Assembly: GCF_018687715.1 (NCBI RefSeq)
Contig: NC_056752.1
Coordinates: 50,128,653 to 50,192,652, forward strand
DNA from: Carya illinoinensis
Lineage: Eukaryota; Streptophyta; Magnoliopsida; Fagales; Juglandaceae
DNA length: 64,000 nucleotides
Reading direction: 5' to 3'
A program made the position numbers and the translations under genes. Below are positions 39,601 through 52,558 of this stretch, piece after piece. The stretch's first letter is position 1, and every line of letters starts with the position of its first letter. Under the pieces are notes generated by a model. That model searched no databases and was not told the origin of the DNA. It saw nothing but the letters and a program-made list of their open reading frames with translations.

Positions 39601-39838
39601 AATCATGAGCAATGATAATGTTAACACGTGAAAACCATTTGGGGGGAATGGAATGGTGAATTAAAGCAATCTGATTTTCTGAATATTTCTCTTCAGTTTT
39701 TTCAAAACTAGAAGGCTGCTCATCATCAGAAGGGATGTTATGATCAAACTGTTTATCAATTTTAACACATAAAAGCTCTTGCTGTAAAGCAGAGTTTGAA
39801 TCTTTGAATTTATTGACCTCAGTCTTGAGTTCAATAAT

Positions 39839-41548
39839 CTATTTTTTGATTAGATTTACTTCATTTTGTAAATCTTGGGTGGAAACTTCTTTAGGTTTTT
39901 TCTTCTAAAACATTTCTAAAATTTCTTGAAAATTGATCATTTTTTTAGGAGGCTCTGACTCAGGATGAGTCAGTGTCTTCTTGAGCTTAAGAAGGTATTC
40001 TTATTTAAGCTCTGGATCCTGAATTTGTGAAATCATAGTTAATAAAAGATTTTCTTGTTCTTCACCTTTGGATAAAATATTAATTGTTTTTCCTGTAGGT
40101 TTGCAACAAGAGTCAGTGCAGTTACAACCAAGCTTAATAATGGGAGAATCAGAAGATTCAGTTTCTGAGTGATATTCTGAATCACTAGAACTGAATTCAC
40201 TCATGTCAGAGGAAGAAGCTTTCATTTCCATGAGTTAGAATAATTCTTCTTGATCAATGACACTAATATTTAACGCATTAATCTTATTTTTGAATTTGTT
40301 AGGTTTCTGGGTACATTTATCAGCAAAATGTCCATTCTTCCCACAATTAAAACATTTTCCTTTTGAAGCATTTTGGAAATTCTTCTTTTTAGGAAAGGAT
40401 TTCTTGTTAGGTGATTTTTTGTAAAAATCATCACGGGGTTTTCTCCTGTAACCACCACGAGGTTTGGAAAACTGTTTAAACTATTTGGTCTTTCGTCTAG
40501 AAGGAGCAATAGGAGAAAGTAGACGAAGGAGCAATAGGAGAAAGGCCATACTGTTCACAAAATGTTCCCATTTTGTACTTGGCTTTCTTACTATTTTTCA
40601 ATTGTTGACGAAGCATACGTTGATCATTGCACATACTAATACTCAGCTTCTTAATTACGCTAAAAATATCACCATAAGTGAAATTATCATAATTAAGAAA
40701 CCCTGAGGTATCAGTGAGTTCATCCTTGACTTTGAGAGCAAAAAGATGAGGTAAACCATCGATGAATTTTTCCTTCCAGTAAGACTTCTGACTGTCGTCC
40801 CGAAGCATTACTCTGGAGGTAAAAACATCTTGAAACCATCTGTAATCCGACATTTGACGGCATCGCAGATTATTTAAATAATCAGAAACACGATTTGTAA
40901 TATTAGAAGAAGTACTAATAAAGTGCTTAATAATAGTATAGATTAAGGTATTAACACCATCAAAAGGAGTAGAGTTAATAGAGGGATCAAAAACAGGAAG
41001 TCCATTGTCATCTTTTTTGACGGCATGTTGGATTGCTTCTCTGGTCTCCGGAAAAGGTGTTTATCCCACCAATTACGGATCATTCCAGTAAAACCAGTGG
41101 TTAAGATAACAACAATATCAGGTTCTCTAATATTATTATTAATGTAAGCATTTGCAACTAAAGACATTTTACTCATGGTATTTAGTATTTCTTGTTCAGA
41201 CATACCATCAATATTCCATTCGTAAGTTTTATCAGCGGAATAAGAAGATTGAGATTGAAAGATTTTTTCTTCGAATTGTAAATCAGGGGGTGTAGGTTTT
41301 GAATACCAGTTTCTTGTAAAACTCATTAGATTGGGTTTGGATTCAAGACCAGCAAGTTTGAAATCATCTTGGTGAAAATTCTTTTCGAGTAAATCAATGT
41401 TTCGAACAGTTGAGGAGTCACTTTCAGATGAGTCTGCGTCAGTAGTTTGAACAAAACCATATTCTTCTTCTTTGTTAGTTAAAGCACTAGTTGAAGGTTT
41501 TTCAGGTTTACTAGAGGAAGGTTTTTCAATCTTGATATTTTTTAGCAT
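39839..41548 (-). pseudogene. Viral capsid region with CCHC zinc knuckle, broken
   Basis: Residues like a caulimovirid coat protein occur at 40497-41548 (MSKMSLVANAYI, WWDKHLF, YWKEKFIDGLP). A CX2CX4HX4C knuckle is encoded at 40313-40354. An acidic, Ser-rich segment at 40001-40231 follows. The region shifts frame near 41050 and near 40500, where a short tandem duplication is seen, and has in-frame stops at 40235, 40001, 39905 and 39839. Confidence 0.75.
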
Positions 41549-41591
41549 TTGATTAATTTGATCAAGAGTTTTGGTTTGTTTTGTTATGTGA

Positions 41592-43355
41592 TCAAAGATT
41601 GGCCTTTTTTTCTGGTAAAATAATCAAAGGTTTGTTAGCAGACTGAGAAACAGGTGTTGAAGATTGGATAGAAATTGGATTTTCTATCTTTTCTTCTATC
41701 CTATCCAGTTGTTGTCCTATGGTTTGGAGATAAGTATTAGAAAAATTATTCTGTTGGATAATTTTCTTTGTTTCGGACAAAACTGTGTTAATTTCTTGAT
41801 TATTAGACTCAGTATTGGGTGCTTTAAAAGGTGAAACGGTTAAATCAACACCTAAATGAGAAATAACAATTGCCTCTGAAGGAGGATGGCTGGACTTAAC
41901 AGTAGTCCTTCCTTCTTCCTTAACAAAATCAGTTTTTAAAACATTCAAACTATTTTTTGAAACATAATAATTTTCAAGGAAATCAAAGAAAAGAATATGT
42001 TTTTGTTCGGTGTTCATCTTTTCTTTCCATTTACGTTTAACACGTGATTTTTCGAAATTAGAAAAAGTCGCATGATAAGTTTTTCTCTTATCACGGTTTT
42101 CTTTTGAATTGTAATCTTTGAACAGAGAAATTAAATCTATTTCAAAATAATTTCTGTTAATGACATTAAGCTGACTAGGTAAAGGAGCAATGGAAGCAGC
42201 CATATCTGAAGCTGTAGGAGACAAAGTTGAAGTATCTTCATCATCCTTGTTAGCTTCTTCCTTTATGGATTTGCCTTTAGATGTTTCAACATCTTTGGCT
42301 GAATAAAAGGCAGAGGTAATTTGAGAGGACGTAGAAAGCCCTTTCATTTTTAAATTAGAATTATTTAAAACAGGTTGAGCAGCTTTTGCAGAATCCTTAA
42401 GAAAGATATTGAGATTTTGATCTTTTCTTTCACAGTCTTCTGCTGCAGGATTAAAAGAAGATCTAGATCCAGCAAAAGAGTTTCTTCTGAAACTTGTAGC
42501 TGGAGTTGGATCAAAGCTAATTTTAACAGTACCATCTAAATATTGTTGAATATAATCAAGATCAGGTTTGGCAAATAAGATGGGAGCAGGTGGAACTTCT
42601 TGGTTTAGGATCCATTCATTAGAAAGAGAAATATATTTCCAATGAATCATTGTTGGAACCTTTACGTTGGCATCAGGGGTAGAACTTTGGATTAACAAAG
42701 TTTTTCCTCCTGTAGATTTCAAAACAGTTTTGGGATTTAAAGTTGATTTTAAAACCCTGTAATAGATTCGGTAAATAACAGCAAGGGGTTTGCTTCCTTT
42801 GATCATATCATAACTAGAGGTAGCAATGTTTAAAGTTAAAACTTTTAGAATATTTGGATTATTCAAAGCAAGTGGTAAATCAGGAAAGCAATCAAAGTAA
42901 ACAGGACCATTGAACAAAGAAGATTGAATCATACCAAGAATGCTAGTTTCAAACTGATTATGTCTAGCATCTCTTAAGCATAGAAGAATAGAAGCATTAA
43001 TTCCTAATCTTGTTAATGGTTTAACAGCGATCTGAACGGATCCAATATGAAGAAACTTATAACCTTTTGACAAGAATTCCTATATGGATTTCTTAGTGAA
43101 AAGATAATATTTTTCTTGAACATTGGAGACTTCACAAGTTTGTTCAACAATTTTAACTTTGAATTCTGAATTAAAACTGAGATTAGACTTAAACCAACTT
43201 GTTTGATAAATAGAACTGGGTTGAATACGTGGAATCGTCCATTGATTCCAGTTAACAGAAGGATCAGTTTCTTTAACTGAGAAATCTTCCTCATTAATGA
43301 TATCAGGGGGTTCAATCCTAGAACTAGAACTAATAGTTGAATTAGATCTATACAT
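41592..43355 (-). pseudogene. Viral movement protein region (30K-like), broken
   Basis: The ORF1 N-terminal part begins at the ATG at 43355. An in-frame TAG at 43080-43082 splits it; the same frame then stays open for 493 codons to 41592. The central part, with LTRLGINASILLCLRDARH and a YFDCFPDL segment, fits the caulimovirid movement protein. The C-terminal half is Ser/Thr/Lys-rich. A frameshift in an A/T run near 41605 separates it from the capsid region. Confidence 0.75.
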
Positions 43356-43609
43356 TTTACTTACTTTGTTTTAAAACAAAACAGTGTCTCACACCTCATA
43401 AGTCTCAGGTACTTTCAAAGCTAATCTCACATTGGTGTCCAAATGCCCTACGCTCACCTAGCAATGGGTCTTAGAGGACAGTAGGTCTCTTGACAAGTCT
43501 GGGGATAACAAGACAGAGTAGGAGCTCGGTCTTTGGTTTGTAGAACAACAAAATAAGTGAAATGATAAGAAGTAATTACGAACTATTAATTACCAGGAGC
43601 CGAAAAGAT

Positions 43610-43622
43610 GGCTCTGATACCA
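43610..43622 (-). promoter_or_regulatory. Viral tRNA-Met primer-binding site
   Basis: The minus strand reads TGGTATCAGAGCC, complementary to the 3' end of plant initiator tRNA-Met, as in all Caulimoviridae. It lies at the very end of the viral sequence, directly against the TA-rich flank. Confidence 0.9.
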
Positions 43623-44102
43623 ATAATATATATATCTATATAAATTATATAGATATCTAATATACTTCCTAAATAAATGATCATCAATGCATGGGTTATA
43701 GGATCGATGTATGCTGCATAAATTTTAATAACTATGAATTTATTCATAAGTGATTAGGGAAAGAGATTAAAAAAGTAAGAACTTTTAAGAAGAAGGAGAG
43801 AGAGCCACTTTAATTTATTCATGTAACTAACGACATTAATTTTAACGATAAAACAACAAAAATTATTAAACCAATAAAATTCTGTTAAATAATCACTTTA
43901 TATATACAAAGATATATATTTGATTGTATTGCATAATTAAATAATCATGTGCTATTATAAGACGATGATGATGAAGAAGGTCATCATTAATTCAAACTCA
44001 AGTACGCCCTGCACATGGAGAACTTATAAGTCATGAGAGGACATTAATAATTTTTTTTATTAAATTTACTTATTTACTCTGAAAATATCATCAAATAACC
44101 AA

Positions 44103-44288
44103 GGCCTCATTTTATAAAACATATCATCATTATAATTTTTTTAAATTTTTATATAAAATATAATAAATAATTTAATTTTTTCAAATTTTAAAACAAAATT
44201 AATAATAAAAAATTATATTATAATAATATTTTACTTTACTCTCATCTCATCCCATTTAATCTCATATTTACAAACAAACTAGACCTAA
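44103..44288. repeat. MITE-like element, family 1
   Basis: It opens GGCCTCATTTTATAAAACAT and closes CAAACAAACTAGACCTAA, an imperfect inverted pair. It includes CTCTCATCTCATCCCATTT near its right end. Confidence 0.6.
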
Positions 44289-45169
44289 GAACTAACAAAA
44301 TAAAGTTTGTAAATAAATATTTATTTAGCGGGAAATTATAACCAAATTTAAAGATAGATAGGTTAATTCCAAAATCTAGTAATTATCTCATAAATTTATA
44401 AATCTACAAGCACTTTATTTAGTGAAATGTTATTGAAAGATCTTTACACCACACAATATTCACGTGACATAATTTTACTTTTATTTAACTATTATTCACT
44501 TTTAAGTAAAGTGATATAATATCGTAATAGTTATAAATTAATTGTAAGTATATTATTATCTCCAAACTACCAACAAGAATGAAATTAGAGAAGTTAAAAA
44601 AAAAAAAAAGTACCGTATCCATCCAGTATTAGTGGACCCAACCAAACATGCATTTTGGATGTTCCAACATGTTGGCAATGGGTATATCCTATGATCAAGT
44701 TGTGAGATTATTTAACTTCCACAACTCTAGGGAGTTATTCGGAATTATTTGTTAACTCCCTAATACCATCACAACTCTAAGGAAGTTATTTAACTTTCAC
44801 ATATTTAGGGAGACGTGAAAACTCTTTAAATAAGAGTACCTAACTTAATTGTGTGTGTGTGAAAAAGTTTAGAAAAAGATAAGAAATATCATCTCTATTC
44901 AATTTTCTAGAAAAACCATCTAGGTCTTTTTGTCTTGAAGCAGGAAATTTTTTTAAAAATTCTAGTAGCCTCCAATAAGATGTAGAAGTGCAAATAACAA
45001 AGTGACGTGAGCCAACGAGCAAAAATCCGATCTTGTGGGAATTCTACCCCTTAAGATAATTCGATTTAACCTTATTTAACAAAAAACAAAAAGTTTAAAA
45101 ATTCGTTTGAAATAAAAGCCAACTATATATAAAATAAGAAATTTAAAGACAACTTTTGTTTTTAAATAA

Positions 45170-45305
45170 ATGATATTTATAATTATAGAATATGTAAGCG
45201 TCATGTATATTTAAAAAAGTAAAAAATATTAAATTTATATAAAAAAACTAATTTATTAATAATAAATCATACTATTTTTTAAAATAAATACACAATCCAT
45301 AACTA
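45170..45305. repeat. MITE-like element, family 2
   Basis: It opens GATATTTATAATTATAGAATA and includes GTAAGCGTCATGTATATTTA, then AAATTTATATAAAAAAACTA, the same word order as the block at 22727. Confidence 0.4.
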
Positions 45306-45383
45306 AAAAGCAGAAAATCAAATATCTATTATGAGATGGAGAGAGTAATTCTTAATTGATTTTCATGTGCTTGATCGTTGGGT

Positions 45384-45580
45384 AGGTTTGGAAATCTAAA
45401 ATTCTCATTTTAAATTCAAAATTCTCATCTTATCATTACACATTTTTCAAATTCTCATATAAAATATAATAAATAATTTAACTTTTCTAAATTTCAATAT
45501 ACCTTTTTCAAATCTCAATACAATAATATTATTAAAATTAATATTTTAAATTTTCATCTCTACTTCTAAACCTCTCCAGC
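45384..45580. repeat. MITE-like element, family 1
   Basis: It opens TAGGTTTGGAAATCTAAAAT and closes TCATCTCTACTTCTAAACCT. It shares ATATAAAATATAATAAATAA with the copy at 44103. Confidence 0.55.
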
Positions 45581-46378
45581 CAACTATTACTAGGGAATGG
45601 AGAATCGTAGCATTAATAAATTTGATAAGGACACGAGACAAAGCAATATGACAAGTATTGATCCGATGCATTTACTGACACCAACACAAATTCCTTCCCC
45701 ATATCATGTGCCAAGCTATATTTTTATATATAATAAAATAATATTTCTTCAATATTCAACATCAATGATCAAGTCAATAATTCAAAAAGGCCCCCCCACA
45801 TTAATACATTATGAAATGGCGACAATTCATATAAGACATGAAGTGGCACTTGGAAGTCGTCTTGACAATTGTCGGTTCATCCAGCATCCTAATAATTCAT
45901 ATAAGTTCTCGTGTTGTTACCGTCAATAATGGAACATACCATGAAATTACAATAATGAAAAAAAAAAAAAAAACCCCGCAAACCAAGTTAAGAAATCAAC
46001 CAAAAAAACCTTCTCAATTTGTTGGTCGAATTTAAAATCTTAAATGAAAAATAAATAAAAATGTACAGTAGACCGTATTATTTTAATTGATAATACTTGC
46101 AGTTGCAACTATTTTTATAACTATTTTATAATTTATTTTAAACTAATTAATATAATTATGACACTTTATTAAAAATAATTTTAATTTTACTTGGGTTCCT
46201 TTATTTTAAGTCGAGTGATAAACTAGTTAAAGAATAATTATAATTTTATTATTTCTCACTCAAAAAACCAACTCATTTTCACTGTAAAAAGAGAAGTTCA
46301 TCACTGGCTTTATCCACTCAACAGTATAGCTCCAAGTCTGCGACATCTCTTGGAACATCTTGAAACGCTGTTTTGAAC

Positions 46379-47671
46379 TGTTGAATCTAAAGTTTTAAGT
46401 TTTATGTGATTATAAATCTACACATAAATTTTGATGATAACAAATGAATTCAAAGAATAAAAGAGTTTCAAGCTCAAGTTGTTCACACAATGGAATCAAG
46501 CACATCAAAAAACTAAGCATGAGCAAGAAGGAAATAAGTTCACATTAAAGTCACAGAGTAATGTTGTAAATCTTTTAAAATTCGAAATTAGGATTAATGC
46601 TCAAAATTAATATTTTATCATAAAGCATTAAAATACATTTTCCACATGTGCATGAATATTTTTGAAAATTTTGAAAGATGATTGATTGTCATCTTTTGCA
46701 TGTGCATGCTTTGATTAAATGGTTGAACTTTGAAAATATTAAAGATGATTGATTGTCATCAATCATCTTTCACATGTGCATGTTTTATTTGAATATTTTC
46801 AAAAGTGATTGATGCTTTTTGAAAAGGAAAGTGTGCTCATTTTGTCATATGCTAAAAGTAAAAGATTAGGTTTGATTTTTTTTGGAAAAATGAATGATGT
46901 TGTTTTTGACAATTGAAAAAGAAGAACTTTTTATTTGAATTCTTTGAAAAAGTGAATGATGTTGTCTTTGACAATTGAAAAAGAATAACCTTTTATTTGA
47001 ATTTTTTGAAAAAGTGAATGATGTTGTCTTTGACATGTGAATCTTTTTAAATTTGAATATGAAGTCTCATATGCCTATAAATAGATCATTTGAGAGCTTC
47101 ACATTCACAACACCAAGAGCATACAACATTCATTCAAAACTTTCATTCTCTCTTCTCTAAGCATTGAGCATTAATCCTTATTCATTTTGAGAGATATCGT
47201 TTGCACTGTATTGTTCTTATTTCACTCATTGAGGAGTGTTTTCTGATAACCTACCCATTATCAGCTTTTGTATCAGAAAAAGGGTGTGTATAACCCTTGT
47301 GTGTGTAGAAAGTATTCTACACGGGGAATAGTTGAATCACTACGTGTAAGGTGATTGCAAGTGTAGAGGGTGTTCTACACGGATCCTTTGTAGCGGTGTT
47401 GTTCAAAGGTGTAATAGGTTTCTATCTCCACCTGAAAGAGGTTGAATAGTGAATTTGGGAATCCTCAAGGGGTAGCTTGAAGAGAGGACGTAGGCAGTGG
47501 GGCCGAACCTCGTTAACATACTGAGTTTGCTTCTCTCTTACCCTTACTCTTTATATTTATTGTTATTTCATATTTTGTTTATATTTTATATTATATATTT
47601 GATTTATAATTGTTATTGTTTTTAATACAACTCAATTCACCCCCCCTCTTGTGTTAGTCATTTGGGCAACA
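46379..47671 (+). repeat. 5' LTR of element B
   Basis: 1293 bp. It contains about three tandem units of roughly 62 bp at 46890-47040 (GAATGATGTTGT then TTTGACAATTGAAAAAGAA), and a TATA-like CTATAAATAGATC near 47076. Confidence 0.93.
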
Positions 47672-47673
47672 AT

Positions 47674-47685
47674 TGGTATCAGAAC
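47674..47685 (+). promoter_or_regulatory. Primer-binding site of element B
   Basis: TGGTATCAGAAC, three bases after the LTR, matches initiator tRNA-Met with one mismatch. Confidence 0.85.
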
Positions 47686-47730
47686 TAAGAGCTCTATTAT
47701 AAGATTAACTATCTTTTGAGTTAAGATCTT

Positions 47731-49320
47731 ATGGCTAACATTGTAACTTCATTTGGTGAAGGTCAATCTAGTAGTCGGCCTCCACTCTTTTGTAGAGATA
47801 ATTACTCATTCTGGAAAGTTAGAATGAGAATATTTCTTCAAGCTCAAGGAAGAGAAATCTGGAAATGTATTGTAAATGGACTTTATATTCCAACAAAAGT
47901 GGTTGATGGAGTAAAGGTCAAAAGGGAAGAAGAAGAGTTTGATCGTGAAGACGATAGACTTTATACTTTAAATTTAACTGCTATGAATTTATTATATAAT
48001 GCTCTTAATGGAAATGAGTTTAATAGAATAATGAATTGCGCTACGGTAAAGGAAATTTGGGATAACTTGGAAGTAACTTATGAAGGAACTTCGCAAGTCA
48101 AGGAATCAAAAATTTATATTCTTACTCATGAATATGAAATGTTTAAGATGAATGATGATGAATCTATTTCTAGTATGCACACTCGTTTTACTAATATCAT
48201 AAACAGCTTGACAGCTCTTGGCAAAGTTTATTCCAAGGTGGAGATAGTAAGAAAAATTCTCAACTCTTTACCAAAACGTTGGGAATCAAAAGTTACAGCG
48301 ATTCTTGAAGCTAGAGACCTCAAGAAGCTCGAAGTCAATGAACTCATCGGGTCACTTATCACCCATGAGTACACATTGAAAAGAGGAGAAGAATAATGAA
48401 AGCCAAAGAAGAGCTTAACACTTAAAGCTGTTCCTCATGAAAGTGAAAGTGATGAAGATGAGGAAAATGACGATAAAAGTGAAGAAGTTGCGATGATAAC
48501 AAGAAGAATTCAGAGGTTCTTGAAGAAAAATAGAACTCCTCCGAGGAAATCTTTGAAAAAGTTTTCCAAGAAAGATTCAGGTAAAAATGACACTTTAATT
48601 TGTTATAAATGCAATAAACCTGGTCATATCAAGCCAGATTGTCCTCTGCTAAAGAAAGATCGAAACAAGGGCAAGAAAGCAATGAAAACTACATGGGATG
48701 ATGATTCAAGTAGCTCAGATAGTGAAGCAAGCAATGAAGAATCAGCAAATCTTTGTCTTATGGCTAAAGATGACATTGAGGTAACAAATCTTGATAATAT
48801 TGAAAATCCTTCATACGAAGAATTGCAAAATGTTTTAGAAGAGATTTATAAGGAATTTGAAAAATTGGGTATCAAGTATACTGCTTTGAAAAAAAAATTC
48901 TTCTTTAATAAACGAAATTGAAATTTTAAGAAAAGAAAGTATCATTTTGAAAGATAAAAATTTTGAATTGAATAAGAAGAAAACCGATTTAGAAAATATT
49001 GTTGAAAACTTTACGAATGGAAAAAGAAATTTTGAAAAACTTCTTGGTAGTCAAAGATGTGTTTTTGACAAGGCAGGATTGGGATATATGCCAAAAAAAA
49101 ATACAAACCTTATAAAAATTTCTTTGATAATCATTCTACATCAAAGACTAATATTCAAAATACTTTTCATAAAAATAATTTTGTCAAAAAAGGATATTAT
49201 TATAATCATTCAAGTTTTTTATATATGTCACATGCTATTTGTAATTTTTGTAATAGAAATGGTCATAATTATCATACTTGTCCTATTAGAAGAAATCATG
49301 CAATGACTATTAAGGCCATT
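47731..49320 (+). pseudogene. Gag region of element B, broken
   Basis: The gag starts at ATG 47731 with a copia gag domain (FWKVRMRIFLQAQG, then a WDNLEVTYEG segment). An in-frame TAA at 48394 interrupts it. The same frame then encodes a knuckle, CYKCNKPGHIKPDC, at about 48601-48642, and an acidic stretch. Shifts occur in A runs near 48890 and near 49093. A second Cys/His motif (CNFCNRNGHNYHTC) lies near 49240-49281. The product would normally package RNA. Confidence 0.85.
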
Positions 49321-49420
49321 TAGGTACCTAAAAATCTTATTTCTTCTAATACTAATAAATAAAGGACCCAAAGAATTTGGGTACCAAGAAATATCATTTT
49401 AATTGTTTTTATAGGTATGT

Positions 49421-52400
49421 ATGAAGTCATCCACAAGCAAAAATAAGTGGTTTTTAGATAGTGGATGTTCAAGACACATGACGAGAGACAAGACTAAATT
49501 CTTTGATCTTAGATCTAAAGAAGAAGGACACGTGACATTTGGAGACAACTCGAAAGAGAAGATCGTGGGAATAAGTAAAATTGGTAATGAATCTTCTCTC
49601 ATAATTGAAGATGTTCTACTTGTTGAAGGTTTAAAACATAATCTTTTGAGCATAAGTCAATTATGTGATAAAAGATTTACACTTACTTTCAAAATGGATA
49701 AATGCATTATTTTGAATGATCATGATTGTAATATTTGTTTTATTGCTTTTAGAAACAATAATGTTTATACAATCGATTTTGAAGAAATTACCTCACAAGA
49801 TGCTATTTGCTTTTCAATTCAAAATGAAACTAGTTGGCTATGGCATAAAAGATTAGGTCATGCCAATATGGAACTTATTTCCAAACCTTCAAAAAATGAT
49901 CTTGTGAGAGGTTTACCAAAAATAAATTTTCTTAAAGACAAAATTTGTGATGCATGTCGATTTGGTAAACAAACAAAAACTTCTTTTAAAACTAAGAAAC
50001 ATATTTCCACTATTAGACCATTACAACTGATACACACGGATCTTTTTGGACCAAATAGAGTTGCAAGTCTAGGAGGAAAATATTATGCATTTGTTATTGT
50101 TGATGATTTCTCTAGATATACTTGGGTCATCTTTCTTACTCATAAAGATGAGGCACATAATGCTTTTACCAATCTATGTAAGAGAATTCAAAATGAAAAG
50201 GGCTATACTATTTCAAGTATCCGAAGTGATAGGGGAAAAGAGTTTGTTAATAAAAATATTGAAACATTTTGTGATGAAAACGGTTTTGTGCATAATTTTT
50301 CTGCTCCTCGAACTCCTCAACAAAATGGGGTAGTAGAGAGGAAAAATAGATCTCTTCAAGAGATGGCAAGAACAATGCTCAATGAGAACAACTTGCCTAG
50401 TTATTTTTGGGCCGAAGCGGTAAGTACTGCATGTTATGTTATAAATAGAGTTATGCTAAGGTCTAAGTTAGATAAAACCCCCTATGAGCTTTGGAATGAA
50501 AAAAAGCCCAACATTGGTTACTTTCATATATTTGGATGCAAATGTTTTATTTTGAATGACATGGATAATTTAGACAAGTTTGATGCAAAATCTGATGAAG
50601 GTATCTTTCTCGGGTATTCTACTAATAATAAAGCTTATAGAGTATTCAATAAAAAGACTTTGACTGTACAAAAATCTATGCATGTAGTATTTGATGAATC
50701 TAATTCTCCACTCTCCAAGAAATCTATTGATGAAGAAACAGGAGGTATAAATAACACAGAAAATCTCAATCTCAATAAAGAGAAAACAATAGAGGAAGTT
50801 CAACATAGAGCCATCAGGAAAGATCATCAAAATTTAATACAAGATGCAACCAAACAGTGAAAATTTGTGAAAGATCATCCAGTGGAACAAATTTTGGGAG
50901 AACCTTCACAAGGTGTAAGTACTCGATCATCTCTTAGAAATATTTGCAATCATACTGCTTTTCTATCTCAAATTGAACCCAAAAATATTGATGACGCACT
51001 TCTTGATGAATCTTGGATTCTAACTATGCAAGAAGAGTTGAATCAATTTGAAAGAAATGATGTTTAGACACTTGTTCCTAGACCCAAAAATCATACTATT
51101 ATTGGAACAAAATGGGTTTTTAGAAACAAGAAAGATGAGTCCGGAGTCATTACTAGAAATAAGGCTCGACTTGTAGCCCAAGGTTTTAATCAAGAATAAG
51201 GAATCGATTATGATGAGACATATGCACCTGTCGCAAGATTAGAAGCTATTCGAATGTTACTTGCATATGCTTGTTATAAAGATTTCAAACTTTTTCAAAT
51301 GGATGTTAAAAGTGATTTCTTAAATGGTTTTATAAATGAAGAAGTATATGTTGAGCAACCTCCAGGTTTTGAAAATCATATTTCCCCAAATCATGTTTTC
51401 AAACTCACAAAAGCACTATATGGACTCAAACAAGCTCCTAGAGTTTGGTACGAGAGACTCAGTGGTTTCTTGATTGAAAAAGGTTTTTCAAGAGGAAAAA
51501 TCGACACAACTATTTTCATTAAATATGAAAATGATGATATTCTTTTGATTCAGATTTATGTTGATGATATAATATTCGGTGCTACTAATGAAAATATGTG
51601 TCAAGTTTTTGCTAAGACTATGCAGGAAGAATTTGAGATGAGCATGATAGGAGAATTTACATTCTTTCTCGGATTACAAATTAAGCAAGCAAAAAGTGGG
51701 GCATTCATCAATCAATCAAAATATATTAAGGAATTACTGAAGAAATTTGGGATGGAAAATGCTAAGGAAATTGGAACACCAATGAGCCCATCAACTAAAC
51801 TTGATAAAGATGAATCCGGTAAGTCAGTTGACTCGAAGATATATCGAGGTATGATTGGTAGCTTATTATATTTAACAGCCAATAGACCAGATATTATGTT
51901 TAGTGTGTGCTTATGTGCACGCTTTCAATCATCTCCAAAAGAATCATATTTAATTGCAGTTAAGCTCATTTTTAGATATCTTAGTGGTACAATTAACCTA
52001 GGGTTATGGTACCCTAAGCACACATCTTTCGATCTAATCAGTTACACAGATGCAGATTATGCTGGCTGTAAAATAGATCGAAAAAGCACTAGTGGAGCAT
52101 GTCATTTCTTAGGTCATGCACTAGTTTCTTGGTTTAGTAAAAAATAAAATTCTGTGGCACTATCTACTGCTGAGGCAGAATATGTTGCTGCGGGTAGTTG
52201 TTGTGCTCAAGTTCTCTATATGAAGCAACAACTTGAAGATTTTAAACTCATGTATAATCACATTTCAATCAAATGTGATAATACAAGTGCTATAAATCTT
52301 TCAAAGAATCCAATACAACATTCTAGAACTAAGCATATTGAAATAAGGTATCATTTTCTTCGAGATCATGTGCAAAAAGGCGATATAATATTAGAGTTCA

Positions 52401-52510
52401 CAAACACACACGATCAGTTAGCAGATATTTTCACAAAACCTTTACCAGAAGATAGATTATGTATGATCAGAAGAGAAATAGGTATGATGCATGCTATGAA
52501 TATATCTTAA
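49421..52510 (+). pseudogene. Pol region of element B: protease, integrase, RT, RNase H
   Basis: One reading frame is interrupted by four in-frame stops: TGA 50858, TAG 51065, TAA 51197 and TAA 52145. The protease site DSGCSRHMT is at the start. The pre-integrase motif LWHKRLGHANME follows, then integrase with HTDLFGP, SIRSDRGKEF and PQQNGVVERKNR. RT holds MDVKSDFLNG, then YVDDIIFG. RNase H holds STAEAEYVAA, then LADIFTKPL. No frameshift is needed across this 3.1 kb, so decay here is by substitution only. Confidence 0.93.
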
Positions 52511-52558
52511 AAGATAGATCAGAGTCAATAAAAATAGAGATAGATTTTTTAAATACTT

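Larger units (their letters stand above)
35899..43622 (-). mobile_element. Endogenous Caulimoviridae (florendovirus-like) genome
   Basis: The minus strand reads: tRNA-Met primer-binding site, movement protein, capsid region with CCHC knuckle, aspartic protease region, RT-RNase H, a second ORF, then a TATA-box promoter and a polyadenylation signal. This is the order of a plant pararetrovirus; integrase and LTRs are absent. The two-ORF layout fits florendoviruses better than the single-ORF petuviruses. Multiple in-frame stops and frameshifts make it non-functional. Both sides are TA-rich. The left boundary is approximate. Confidence 0.88.
43636..46378. other. AT-rich spacer with MITE-like pieces
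   Basis: No gene is supported; the 110-aa frame at 45597-45929 has no domain. Short repeated words (TTATTTAACTTCCAC, CTAGGGAGTTATT and variants) cluster at 44700-44815, followed by a possible TATA-like TTTAAATAAG. This could be the relic of an LTR, but no partner is seen. Confidence 0.45.

Noticed and set aside
40464..40706. 80-aa plus-strand frame within the viral region
   Set aside because: It is antisense to the capsid region and has no independent support.
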